From positions 4,673,501-4,737,500 of the forward strand of contig NZ_AP024488.1 in assembly GCF_021654575.1 (NCBI RefSeq): a stretch of 64,000 nt of DNA. Reading direction: 5' to 3'. Under the pieces are notes generated by a model, which searched no databases, was not told the DNA's origin, and saw nothing but the letters and a program-made list of their open reading frames with translations. Made by a program: the position numbers and the translations under genes. Position 1 is the first letter of the stretch. Each line of letters begins with the position of its first letter. Origin of the DNA: Desulfoluna limicola (GTDB lineage Bacteria > Desulfobacterota > Desulfobacteria > Desulfobacterales > Desulfolunaceae). This document shows, piece after piece, positions 33,136-41,791 of this stretch.

Positions 33136-36100
33136 TGAAGATCCTGCACCTCACCTTTCAGAACCTCAACTCCCTGTCCGGAACCTTCTCCATAGACTTT
33201 GGCGAAGGCCCCCTGGCCGAGGCGGGTATTTTCGCCATCACCGGCCCCACGGGGGCCGGCAAAACCACCATCCTTGACGCCATCACCCTGGCCCTTTTCG
33301 GCAAGGCGGCCCGCTACGACGAGAACAAGCGCAACAACCCGGAGAACATGATGTCACGGGGCACCGGGGAGTGCTTTTCCGAGGTACGTTTTGAGTGCGG
33401 CACGGGGGTCTATTCGGCTCGGTGGGACCTGACCCGTGCCCGTAAAAAGCCTGACGGACGAATTCAAGGGGCCAAACGCCAACTGGCAGATGCCTCGGGG
33501 GATATTCTGGAAACCAAGATCCGGCAGGTGGATGAGAAGATCACAGAGCTCACCGGCATGGATTACCCCCGATTTCTCCGTTCCGTGCTTCTCGCCCAGG
33601 GGCGATTCAAAGAGTTTCTGGATGCCGGCGTCAAAGACCGGGGAGAGCTACTGGAACGCATCACCGGCACCGAGATCTACTCGGAGTTAAGCATCCTGGC
33701 CCACGAAGCAGCCAGAGAGAAAGAAGAGGCCATCAAAGGGGCCCGAACCGCCGCTGACCTCATCCGGCTTCTCTCCGAAGAAGAGACCGAAAGCCTCACT
33801 AAAGAGCGTGCCACCCTTGACCAGACGAAGGACGACACAGAGGCAGAGCTCACCCGCCTCCTCAAACGACTGGAGTGCCATGCAAACTGGAACCAAAGGT
33901 CACGACAGAAAGAGGCGCTGGCGACAGAGCAGCGAGAGTGGCAGGCACGAAATGACGATTTTCAGCCGAAGCAAAAACAGCTGGACCGCCACAACACCGC
34001 AGCCCCCCTTGCCGGTGACCTGAAACTGTGGGCATCAAAAAATGAGGCCCTGAGCCATCTTGATAAACAGCTTAAAACACTTCAGGCAAGCCACGTGAAA
34101 GCCCGGACCAACACCGCTGCGACCTTTGAATCAGCCATCACAGCCTGCGCCCTGCAATGCAGCGCCATTGAAGCCAGGCGAGGCGAGGGGGTAAAGAAAA
34201 AGGAGACCCTCTCCACCGAAATTGCCACCATCAAAGAATGGCAAAAAGAGAACCGCACCGACGAACCCATTGAACAGGCCCTGCCCTCGATTCGTCAAAA
34301 GGTCGATCTGTATCGATCAAAGGTCCAGGGATTCAAGGAAGCTGAAAAAGCAGCAGGACTTACCCGCCAAACCATCGATCGACTTGAAAAAGAGATCACA
34401 CAGGTTGACGGCCAATTAAGTGATGCCCAGAAAACGTTCAGCCATAAAGAGGAGATCGCCAAGGCCCTTGCCAGAGAGATTTCCACCCTCACGCCCAAAG
34501 CAGACTTGGGTTACCGAAAAGAGGTGGCCGAAGGGAAGCGCACGGTCCTTCTCGACCTGACACGCCACACCGAGTCACACCAGGCCATCCGAGCGGAACA
34601 CGAGTCTCTTCTCGCAAAGCGTACCGCGCAGCAAATCGAAATAAAACAGCTCGAATCGGACATCGCCCAGCTTGTCTTGACCCTTGAGTCCGAACGGCAC
34701 ATTCTTACGCTTAAAGAGCAGCTCCATACCCAGGCCACCCTCATGGCCAGCTTGGAAGAAAAACGGAGCCACCTCATCCCCGGCCAGGAGTGCCCCTTGT
34801 GTGGTGCCACCGACCACCCCTTTGCCACCCAAGAACTCCCCAAACCCTCTGAAACAAAATCGAGCTTCCTTGCCCAACAAAGCACCGTGGCTGCTCTGGA
34901 AAAAAATCTGCAATCCCGCGAAAAAGAACTCGCGTCAACAACGGCAACCCTCGTGGGCATCGATAAACAGATTATAGCCCATGAAAAAAAAGCAGCAGAA
35001 CTCTCCAGCCTCTTCTCACGCATCGCCGCAGAACAGGGCCTTGAGGCCACCATCGGGGACCGGGCCCGCCTGGAAACCCTGGCACTTGAAAACACCACCC
35101 GACTTAGAGACATCGCTGAGCAGATCAAAGCCATCGAAGCCCTTGAGGCAAAACAGACCTCTGCCGACAAAGAGTGCATCGCCGCCCGTGGCCGAACCGA
35201 GGCATGCGCCGCCCAACTCATCCAACTGAAAGGAGCCCTTGGAAGGGCGGCCAGTCAGCTCAGCGAGCAGTCGACACACCTGAACACCGCAGACGGTGAC
35301 ACCCGGGCGGCCCTGTCCACCTGTTCAGCAGCCATCGCTCCATGGGACCTTTCAGCAGACACACCTGAAGCCATGGCCTCAGCCGTGGAGACCCTCGAAA
35401 AACGGGCCATGGCCTGGCGAACAAAAGGGGAAACACTGGCTGGCACCCTTCACACCGAAACCAAAGTCGATGCAGGCCTGGAAACCCTGGCAATTCAAAT
35501 CACACGCATCAAGACTGAGCGCGATGAGTGGGCCCTTAAAAAAGAGCCCTTCAGCGACATCTCGCCTGAGTCCTCCAAGGTACCGGAGCCCCTCCTGGAT
35601 GAGTCGGCAAGACGTACCCTTTGCGACAAAACGCTACAGGCCGTCTCCACCCTGGAAACCCAAATAACCGCCACCGAAAACGAGCTCTCCGAATGCCAAA
35701 AAAAACGGTCAGAGTTTCACGTGGAACTCTCCGACAAACTGGCAAAGCGCAACTTCGAGAGCATTGAAGCTCTTCAAATGGCACTGCTGAGCGAGGAAGA
35801 CCACGAAACCTTCCTCAAAGAAAAAGAAGCCCTCGCAACACAAAAGATCCGCCTCCAAACGCTGACCCGGGAAACCGACGACGCCCTTTCCAAACTGGCC
35901 GAAGAGAAACCGCCCACGAGCGAAGAAGCGAGGGATCTCACCACTCGCAAAGGCGACATCGAAACAGAGCGGGAGACCCTGCTCAAGCGCATGGGAGAAA
36001 TAAACGCCGCCCTTGCCGCCGATCATAAAGCCCGTACCGACCAGGCAGCCCAGATAGCAAAAATCGAAACCCTGGAAACCGAGGCCCACCCCTGGCTCGT

Positions 36101-36593
36101 TCTAAAGGACCTCATCGGCTCGGCGGACGGCACCAAATTTTCCAAGTTCGCCCAAGGGCTCACCCTCGGCCAGCTGGTGAACCTCGCCAACCGGCACCTC
36201 ATCACCTTAAACCCACGCTATGAAATCCAGCGGGTCCCCCAAGAGGACCTTGAACTCGAAATCCTCGACCGTTACCAGGCCGATGCCGTTCGCCCCACAA
36301 AAAGCCTCTCCGGCGGCGAATCGTTCCTCGTGAGCCTATCCCTCGCCCTGGGCCTCTCGGAAATGGCCGGCCAGAAAACCCGCATCGAAAGCCTCTTCAT
36401 CGATGAAGGCTTCGGCAGCCTCGACTCCGAAACCCTCGACACCGCCCTGGCCGCCCTGGAAAACCTGCGCCTCGACAACCGCACCATCGGCGTCATCTCC
36501 CACGTCGAACTTCTCAAAAACCGGCTCGGCACCCAAATCGAAGTCACCCGCAAAGCCGACGGACACGCGACTCTAACAGTGGTGGATGGGTAG
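33135..36593 (+). CDS. sbcC: SbcC ATPase subunit
   Basis: 1,152 residues, slightly longer than E. coli SbcC (1,048). Walker A GPTGAGKTT (37-45), long antiparallel coiled coil (about 190-1000) with a zinc hook CPLC (Cys553/Cys556), ABC signature SLSGGESFLVSLSLALGLSEM and Walker B SLFIDEGFGSLD near the C-terminus. ATP-driven SMC-like clamp partner of SbcD. The TAG stop is followed 3 nt later by a dispersed element. Confidence 0.97.
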   Translation: MKILHLTFQNLNSLSGTFSIDFGEGPLAEAGIFAITGPTGAGKTTILDAITLALFGKAARYDENKRNNPENMMSRGTGECFSEVRFECGTGVYSARWDLTRARKKPDGRIQGAKRQLADASGDILETKIRQVDEKITELTGMDYPRFLRSVLLAQGRFKEFLDAGVKDRGELLERITGTEIYSELSILAHEAAREKEEAIKGARTAADLIRLLSEEETESLTKERATLDQTKDDTEAELTRLLKRLECHANWNQRSRQKEALATEQREWQARNDDFQPKQKQLDRHNTAAPLAGDLKLWASKNEALSHLDKQLKTLQASHVKARTNTAATFESAITACALQCSAIEARRGEGVKKKETLSTEIATIKEWQKENRTDEPIEQALPSIRQKVDLYRSKVQGFKEAEKAAGLTRQTIDRLEKEITQVDGQLSDAQKTFSHKEEIAKALAREISTLTPKADLGYRKEVAEGKRTVLLDLTRHTESHQAIRAEHESLLAKRTAQQIEIKQLESDIAQLVLTLESERHILTLKEQLHTQATLMASLEEKRSHLIPGQECPLCGATDHPFATQELPKPSETKSSFLAQQSTVAALEKNLQSREKELASTTATLVGIDKQIIAHEKKAAELSSLFSRIAAEQGLEATIGDRARLETLALENTTRLRDIAEQIKAIEALEAKQTSADKECIAARGRTEACAAQLIQLKGALGRAASQLSEQSTHLNTADGDTRAALSTCSAAIAPWDLSADTPEAMASAVETLEKRAMAWRTKGETLAGTLHTETKVDAGLETLAIQITRIKTERDEWALKKEPFSDISPESSKVPEPLLDESARRTLCDKTLQAVSTLETQITATENELSECQKKRSEFHVELSDKLAKRNFESIEALQMALLSEEDHETFLKEKEALATQKIRLQTLTRETDDALSKLAEEKPPTSEEARDLTTRKGDIETERETLLKRMGEINAALAADHKARTDQAAQIAKIETLETEAHPWLVLKDLIGSADGTKFSKFAQGLTLGQLVNLANRHLITLNPRYEIQRVPQEDLELEILDRYQADAVRPTKSLSGGESFLVSLSLALGLSEMAGQKTRIESLFIDEGFGSLDSETLDTALAALENLRLDNRTIGVISHVELLKNRLGTQIEVTRKADGHATLTVVDG

Positions 36594-36596
36594 GGT

Positions 36597-37088
36597 GCCT
36601 CCGGCGGCCAGGTGGGGCACCTGGAAACCAGATTGCCCTTGCGCTTAGCCCTTCGTTCCTCAGGTCAAAGCGCAAGGGCCTTCGCCGCGGGCTGCGCCGG
36701 CCACAAAAGCTGGTAGCTACTCAAGCATTACCCCAAGCATTATGGGTTGTGATGGGGTCATCATACCTCCAGCGGAATCGGCTTTAGCCCATTTTATTTC
36801 GAACAACCGTGCTCTGGAACGGCTTTGTTCCATCATTTCCAGGCTCGATTTTTCCCACAATTTTATCATGGAAGACTCTGCACCACGCCAAAACACCCCG
36901 AATATAATTGGGTACCTCTTGAATATTGCGCTCCCGCCGACTATGTATTCAATTGAGGAATGGCTTGTAGCGAATTCGTGTCAACTCACCGATAACCACG
37001 GGCGAAGCCCGTCAGCGAATGTAAAAACCCGAGGTACGAGGGTTAAAGCATTCGCGAACCTGGGGATCATCCCCTGGCCGCCGGAGGC
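36597..37088. repeat. TIR-bounded region (dispersed element pair) between sbcC and recD2
   Basis: Starts GCCTCCGGCGGC 3 nt after the sbcC stop and ends GCCGCCGGAGGC at 37077-37088. A left copy (36597-36705) and a right copy (36995-37088) flank about 290 bp of unrelated, AT-richer sequence with no gene. The final GGAGG is the Shine-Dalgarno of recD2. Confidence 0.8.
37083..37087 (+). promoter_or_regulatory. Repeat-derived ribosome binding site of recD2
   Basis: GGAGG of the right terminal inverted repeat lies 6 nt before the ATG at 37094, the ideal spacing. No other Shine-Dalgarno is present. Confidence 0.75.
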
Positions 37089-37093
37089 AAACC

Positions 37094-39259
37094 ATGGCTG
37101 AAACCCTTTGTGGAGAGATTGTCCGCACCACATTTACGAGTGAAGAGACGGGGTTTACCATTGCCAAGGTGCGTGTAAAGGGCCAGGGTGAAGTCACTGT
37201 CGTGGGACCACTCATGGGGCCCCCGGACGGCACCTTTATCGAAGCGTTGGGTCGGTTTGAGAGTCATTCTCAGTATGGGCTGCAGTTCAAGGTCGAAAAG
37301 TTTTCCAGTGCGCTTCCGGTGACATCCGAGGGCATCAAGCGGTATCTTTCCTCAAAGGCGATTCATGGCATCGGACCGAAGATGGCGGAGCGGCTTGTGG
37401 GGGTGTTCGGAAACAAGACCCTGGAGGTGATCGACAAGCAGCCGGAGCGGCTTCTGGATGTGGAGGGGATTGGAAAGAAAAAGGCGGAGCAGATCCTCAC
37501 CGGCTGGGAAGAGCAGATGGACGTGCGCCAGGTGATGGTGTTTCTTCACTCCCACGGGGTGGGAAATGCCTTTGCAAGCCGCATTGTGAAGGCATTTGGA
37601 AAAAAGGCCGTCTCTGTTGTCACGAGAAACCCGTATGCCCTGGCCACGGAGGTGGCGGGCATCGGATTTCTGACGGCGGATCGCATCGCCAGATCCACAG
37701 GGTTTGCCCAGGATGCACCCCAGCGGATCCACGCCGGCCTTCTCTACGCATTGTCCCAGGCCACCGACGAGGGGCACCTCTTCCTGCCCATCGAACTGCT
37801 GATTCAAAAATCGGTGGAGCTGTTGCAGCTTTCCCACGAACCCATCCGTGACGGCATCGCCTTTCTCGTCCAGAATGAGAAGGTGATCACCAAAACCGTG
37901 GACGATCCCCAAATCATCGAGGCGGTGTACCTTCCCTGGCTGTTTCATTCGGAGCGGGGCATTGCCGTTACCCTCTCCCAGGTGGCAGCAGGGGCCAAAT
38001 TTCCTGTTTTTGAAGATGCCCAACGCGACGTGGCCGCCATGGAGAAACGCCTCTCCATCACCCTGGCCCCCATGCAGCGGGAGGCAGTGCAACGCGCCCT
38101 CACCTCCAAGGCCATGGTGATCACCGGCGGCCCCGGTACGGGCAAGACCACCATCATCAAGGCCATTCTGAAGATCTACCACCAGGCCGGTGCCCGCATG
38201 CTGCTGGCCGCCCCCACGGGAAGAGCCGCCAAGCGGATGACCGAATCCACTGGTTTTCCCGCCAAGACCATCCACCGTTTGCTCGAGTTCAGTTTCCAGA
38301 AAGGGGGCTTCCAGCGAAACCGGGAGAACCCCCTGTCCTGTGATGTCCTCGTGGTGGATGAGGCCTCCATGATCGACGTGCCTCTGATGTTCAACCTGTT
38401 AAAGGCCGTCCCGGACACCGCCACCCTCATCCTTGTGGGAGACGTCCATCAGCTGCCCCCGGTGGGACCCGGCAACGTCTTAAGGGACGTCATCGCCTCA
38501 AGGCGCATCCCCGTCACCACCCTCACCGAGATCTTCCGCCAGGCGGAAAAGAGTCTCATCGTGGTCAATGCCCACCGGATCAACCAGGGGGAACGCCCCT
38601 TTTCCGGCTCCAAAGAGCCAGGGGGGGACTTTTTCATCATTGAGCGAAACGACCCCGAAGCCGTGGCCAGCACCATCGTCGAACTGGTGGCCCGGCGCAT
38701 TCCAAGGCGCTTCAACCTCAACCCCATGGAGGACATCCAGCTCCTCACCCCCATGCACAAGGGTTCCCTGGGCGGCGAACGCCTCAACCAGCTCCTCCAG
38801 GACACCTTGAACCCCAAACCCCAAGGGGCACCAGAAGAGACCGTCTTTAAGTTCCGCTTCGGGGACAAGGTCATGCAGCTTAAAAACAACTACGACAAAG
38901 ACGTCTTCAACGGAGACATCGGCCGCATCGTGGCCGCCGATCCGGCCGCAAAACGCGTCATCGTCCGTTTTGAAGAGAACGACGTCACCTACGAAGCCGC
39001 AGAGCTCGACGAGCTCACCCTGGCCTACGCCGTCTCCATCCACAAATCCCAGGGATCGGAATACCCCGCCGTGGTGATCCCCGTCTCCACCCAGCACCAG
39101 ATCATGCTTCAGCGAAACCTCATCTACACGGGCATCACCCGCGGCAAAGAACTCGTGGTCCTCGTCGGATCCTACAAGGCCCTTGCCATTGCCGTGAAAA
39201 ACAACAAAACGATCCAGAGATTTACAAGGCTGACGGACCTGTTGCAGTTGGGAAAATAA
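37094..39259 (+). CDS. recD2: RecD2-type ATP-dependent DNA helicase
   Basis: 721 residues, the RecD2/YrrC length rather than RecBCD RecD. N-terminal OB-like domain (1-85), helix-hairpin-helix region (about 85-200, GIGPKMAERL and VEGIGKKKAEQIL), then SF1B helicase core: Walker A GGPGTGKTT (345-353, Lys351), DVLVVDEASMIDVPLM (Walker B), GDVHQLPPVGPG, and a C-terminal motif YAVSIHKSQGSEYPAVVIP. A 5'-3' helicase linked to repair and replication restart. Its RBS is supplied by a dispersed repeat. Neighbouring sbcDC make this a DNA-repair block. Confidence 0.95.
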   Translation: MAETLCGEIVRTTFTSEETGFTIAKVRVKGQGEVTVVGPLMGPPDGTFIEALGRFESHSQYGLQFKVEKFSSALPVTSEGIKRYLSSKAIHGIGPKMAERLVGVFGNKTLEVIDKQPERLLDVEGIGKKKAEQILTGWEEQMDVRQVMVFLHSHGVGNAFASRIVKAFGKKAVSVVTRNPYALATEVAGIGFLTADRIARSTGFAQDAPQRIHAGLLYALSQATDEGHLFLPIELLIQKSVELLQLSHEPIRDGIAFLVQNEKVITKTVDDPQIIEAVYLPWLFHSERGIAVTLSQVAAGAKFPVFEDAQRDVAAMEKRLSITLAPMQREAVQRALTSKAMVITGGPGTGKTTIIKAILKIYHQAGARMLLAAPTGRAAKRMTESTGFPAKTIHRLLEFSFQKGGFQRNRENPLSCDVLVVDEASMIDVPLMFNLLKAVPDTATLILVGDVHQLPPVGPGNVLRDVIASRRIPVTTLTEIFRQAEKSLIVVNAHRINQGERPFSGSKEPGGDFFIIERNDPEAVASTIVELVARRIPRRFNLNPMEDIQLLTPMHKGSLGGERLNQLLQDTLNPKPQGAPEETVFKFRFGDKVMQLKNNYDKDVFNGDIGRIVAADPAAKRVIVRFEENDVTYEAAELDELTLAYAVSIHKSQGSEYPAVVIPVSTQHQIMLQRNLIYTGITRGKELVVLVGSYKALAIAVKNNKTIQRFTRLTDLLQLGK

Positions 39260-39274
39260 CGAAGGACAAAAGCA

Positions 39275-39444
39275 GCCTCCGGCGGCAAGGTGAGCCACCT
39301 TGAAAGCAGATTGCGGATGCGCTTTGCCCCTCGTTCCTCGGGGCAAATCACACCCGCCTTTAAAACGGCATTCGTTCAAGGTCTCTTTGTAAGACTGTTT
39401 CTTTAACTTTTTAAACGTTGAGCCCCGGCTGGGCCGCCGGAGGC
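39275..39444. repeat. TIR-bounded dispersed element, full composite copy
   Basis: GCCTCCGGCGGCAAGG at 39275 (15 nt after recD2 stop), GCCGCCGGAGGC ending 39444; type A left, type B right, then the AGCTGAATAGTTA tail. Confidence 0.85.
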
Positions 39445-39644
39445 ACAAGCTGAATAGTTATTAACCCGGCAACTAAATATACAAGCCAACAGTGGAAGAG
39501 ATGCCAAAATTATTGGTGTGATACTGCCCCTCGACATCCATGCATTTAACCGCCGGGTTAATACGATCATTTTTTAAAACCTGTTGATCAAACGCTTCAA
39601 ACGTTTGATCTCTGCCGGACGCAATGCAGGGGAATCAAAACCAC

Positions 39645-40475
39645 ATGAACACACTCTTTTTCACTCTCTTCCGCCACGCCCTCCGAAGCCTTCTGAGGCT
39701 TCGGGTCCTCTACTTGAAAATCCTTGGGCGCGGCCCCCACGGGGAACCGGCGCGGCATCTCCCACATGCAGAGCTCGACACCATAAAGGCCGGAGATCCC
39801 CGATTCAAAAGGCTTGTTGAAAACCGGGCATCCCAGGAGACGGAGTCCTCCTGTTCTGCGGCGTCTGTGGCCTGCGTCATCAACGCCATGGGAAACTGCG
39901 AAACACCTCGGGTGGAAAGCCAGATGGACCTGCTGGAAACGATCCGGGCAGGCAGGTGGAAAGAACGGCTGTCTCCGGAAGGGTGGCAGGGACGACGGGG
40001 ACTTCCTCTGGATGTGCTGGGGGACGTGGTTCCCGCAGCCCTTGGCTACCACGGCATCGAGGCCGAGGTAGAGGTGCTCGCCTTTTACCCCCACGAGTCA
40101 GAGGCCACCCGCATCCAGCGGGCCAGGGAGATTTTAAACCGGTTTGCGGGGGAACCCGACACCTACCTCATCGCCCATTTTGACCAGGGGGCCTTTCTCC
40201 CGGTGCTCACCATCCCCCACATCTCACCCGTGGGCCGGTGGAACCCGGACACCGAAACAGTCATCATGCTGGACGTGGACCCCGATCAGCCCACTCCCTA
40301 TGAAATCTCACTCTCCCGCTTTGCGGACGGCATCGCCAGCGACTACGGCGGCCTCTTGCGACCCTACGGATACAACCACGGTGGCCTGGTGGTCATAAAA
40401 GCTGCCTCCGGCGGCGAGGTGAGCCACCTCGAAAGCAGGTTCGCGAATGCTCCCAGCCCTCGTTCCTCGGGCTGA
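39645..40475 (+). CDS. Phytochelatin synthase family peptidase, C-terminus formed by a repeat
   Basis: 276 residues from the ATG at 39645 (AGGGG about 14 nt upstream; another in-frame ATG at 39624 lacks an RBS). The papain-like triad of the PCS family fits: Cys70 in SSCSAASVACVINAMG, His192 in IPHISPVGRW and Asp210 in MLDVDPDQPTPYEISLSRF; His-Asp spacing of 18 is the same as in plant and cyanobacterial PCS. Bacterial PCS-like enzymes hydrolyse glutathione or its conjugates, or make short phytochelatins. An N-terminal basic segment (FRHALRSLLRLRVLYLKIL) could be a membrane helix. The last 23 residues (from AASGGEVSHL) are a translation of the dispersed element starting at 40404, so the native C-terminus was replaced. 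Confidence 0.75.
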   Translation: MNTLFFTLFRHALRSLLRLRVLYLKILGRGPHGEPARHLPHAELDTIKAGDPRFKRLVENRASQETESSCSAASVACVINAMGNCETPRVESQMDLLETIRAGRWKERLSPEGWQGRRGLPLDVLGDVVPAALGYHGIEAEVEVLAFYPHESEATRIQRAREILNRFAGEPDTYLIAHFDQGAFLPVLTIPHISPVGRWNPDTETVIMLDVDPDQPTPYEISLSRFADGIASDYGGLLRPYGYNHGGLVVIKAASGGEVSHLESRFANAPSPRSSG

Positions 40476-40577
40476 GAGCATTCGCTGACGGCCTGCGGCT
40501 GATATCGGACCGAGGAACGAGGGGCGAAATCAGTCGCAACCTGGGGTCCAGGGGATCATCCCCTGGCCGCCGGAGGC
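40404..40577. repeat. TIR-bounded dispersed element overlapping a coding sequence
   Basis: GCCTCCGGCGGCGAGG at 40404-40419, GCCGCCGGAGGC at 40566-40577. The left 72 bp are in frame with the PCS-like gene and supply its stop. Confidence 0.88.
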
Positions 40578-40755
40578 TCTTGGCTTTTACCTGCCGGTTA
40601 GCCTCTTTACTTGTCTCAAACTAGCAAGGTGTGGTAAAGGGTATTTGCATCTGCTTTTCAAGGGCTTTAGGTAGAAACAGTGGGTGCCGAACCGGTCCGG
40701 GAACAAGGATTCAGGTCATGTCTACCGGATCACCACCATCCATGAGGAAACGCGG

Positions 40756-41337
40756 ATGAAACCGATTCTCTCCGTCACGCTCATCGCCCTGGCCGCCATC
40801 GTCTCCATCCTCGCCTGGTACGGCCTGTTTGCAGGCGTCACAATCTCCGAGCAGAGCCTTGCCTCCTTCAGTTTTGTCTATGAGAAACACATCGGCAACT
40901 ACCGCCAGAGCGGTCGCATCATGAATGATATCTACTGGGAGCTTAAAAAGGAGGGGGTGTCTACCACGAAAGGGGTGGGGCTCTATTACGACAACCCCAG
41001 GAAGGTCGATGTGGAACATCTGCGTTCTCTGGCCGGCTGTATCCTGCCTGAAGAACACGAAGCCGCCCGGGAAAAGCTCAAGGAATCGTATCTGGTGGCC
41101 ACATTGCCGGAGGCGACGGTTCCCGTGATCCGCTTTCCCTATAAAGGAAAGCTCTCCATCGTTTTGGGGACCCTGAAGGTCTACCCCAGGGTCAACGCCT
41201 GGTTCAAAGCCCATCCCGAACACCTGGGCCCGATCATGGAAATCTACGACCTGCCGAAAGGAGAGATCCTGTACGTCCTCTCCCAACCCGTCGGTATCGA
41301 GGCCATGGATGCCCTCTGGTATGCTGAGCACCCTTAA
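40756..41337 (+). CDS. Membrane-anchored GyrI-like domain protein
   Basis: 193 residues from the ATG at 40756 (GAGGAAACGCGG before it); 24 upstream codons are rejected. N-terminal membrane anchor (residues 3-25, ILSVTLIALAAIVSILAWYGLFAG), then a GyrI/AraC-effector-type small-molecule domain: FVYEKHIGNYRQSGRIMNDIYWELKKEG, GLYYDNPRKVDVEHLRSLAGCIL and VRFPYKGKLSIVLGTLKVYPRVNAWFKAHP-like segments. Domain organisation resembles bacterial relatives of TEX264. Ligand unknown. It stands alone between two repeat copies. Confidence 0.65.
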   Translation: MKPILSVTLIALAAIVSILAWYGLFAGVTISEQSLASFSFVYEKHIGNYRQSGRIMNDIYWELKKEGVSTTKGVGLYYDNPRKVDVEHLRSLAGCILPEEHEAAREKLKESYLVATLPEATVPVIRFPYKGKLSIVLGTLKVYPRVNAWFKAHPEHLGPIMEIYDLPKGEILYVLSQPVGIEAMDALWYAEHP

Positions 41338-41350
41338 AAACAGTAACGCA

Positions 41351-41503
41351 GCCTCCGGCGCCAAGGGTGACAAAGCCTCATTAGGCAAAATACCTTGAAA
41401 GCAGGTTGCGGAAATAATTGAGGGTGTTCTTTTAAGACCTGCTTGTCAAACCCAGATCATAAGAATTGGCAAAAGTTTGGTCCCCGGCAGGGCCGCCGGA
41501 GGC
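41351..41503. repeat. TIR-bounded dispersed element, composite copy
   Basis: GCCTCCGGCGCC at 41351 (14 nt after the stop) and GCCGCCGGAGGC ending 41503; middle partly deleted; type B GGCAAAAGTTTGGTCCCCGG before the right end. Confidence 0.78.
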
Positions 41504-41530
41504 AATATTGAGCAGAAGAGCTATCCTCAA

Positions 41531-41564
41531 AAACAAAAAAAGGGATCCAGTAAACTGGATCCCT
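41531..41564 (-). terminator. Terminator of tRNA-Val
   Basis: Stem AGGGATCCAG / CTGGATCCCT with TAAA loop; on the minus strand it is followed by a T-rich run, 11 nt after the tRNA 3' end. Confidence 0.92.
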
Positions 41565-41574
41565 CTTATATGCG

Positions 41575-41650
41575 TGGTAGGCACGATCAGACTCGAACTG
41601 ATGACTTCTACCGTGTCGGGGTAGCGCTCTACCAACTGAGCTACGCGCCT
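41575..41650 (-). tRNA. tRNA-Val (anticodon GAC), unusual C33
   Basis: 76-nt cloverleaf with CCA encoded. Acceptor AGGCGCG pairs with CGTGCCT (one G-U), discriminator A; T8 A9; D stem GCTC/GAGC; anticodon stem CTACC/GGTAG with loop CCGACAC giving anticodon GAC; variable AAGTC; T stem ATCAG/CTGAT with TTCGAGT loop. Anticodon GAC reads GUC/GUU Val codons. Position 33 is C where U is almost universal. Confidence 0.93.
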
Positions 41651-41791
41651 ATAGGTGTTTCGTTTAAAAACAAAATACATTTAGCAGCGATGTGTCTGGG
41701 TGTCAAGGAGAAAAAACGCCAGGGCGCCTGCAAAATGGTCGTTTCTTGCGCCACGTCCTCTAACCCCCACTGGTCACAGGCAGATACTGAC

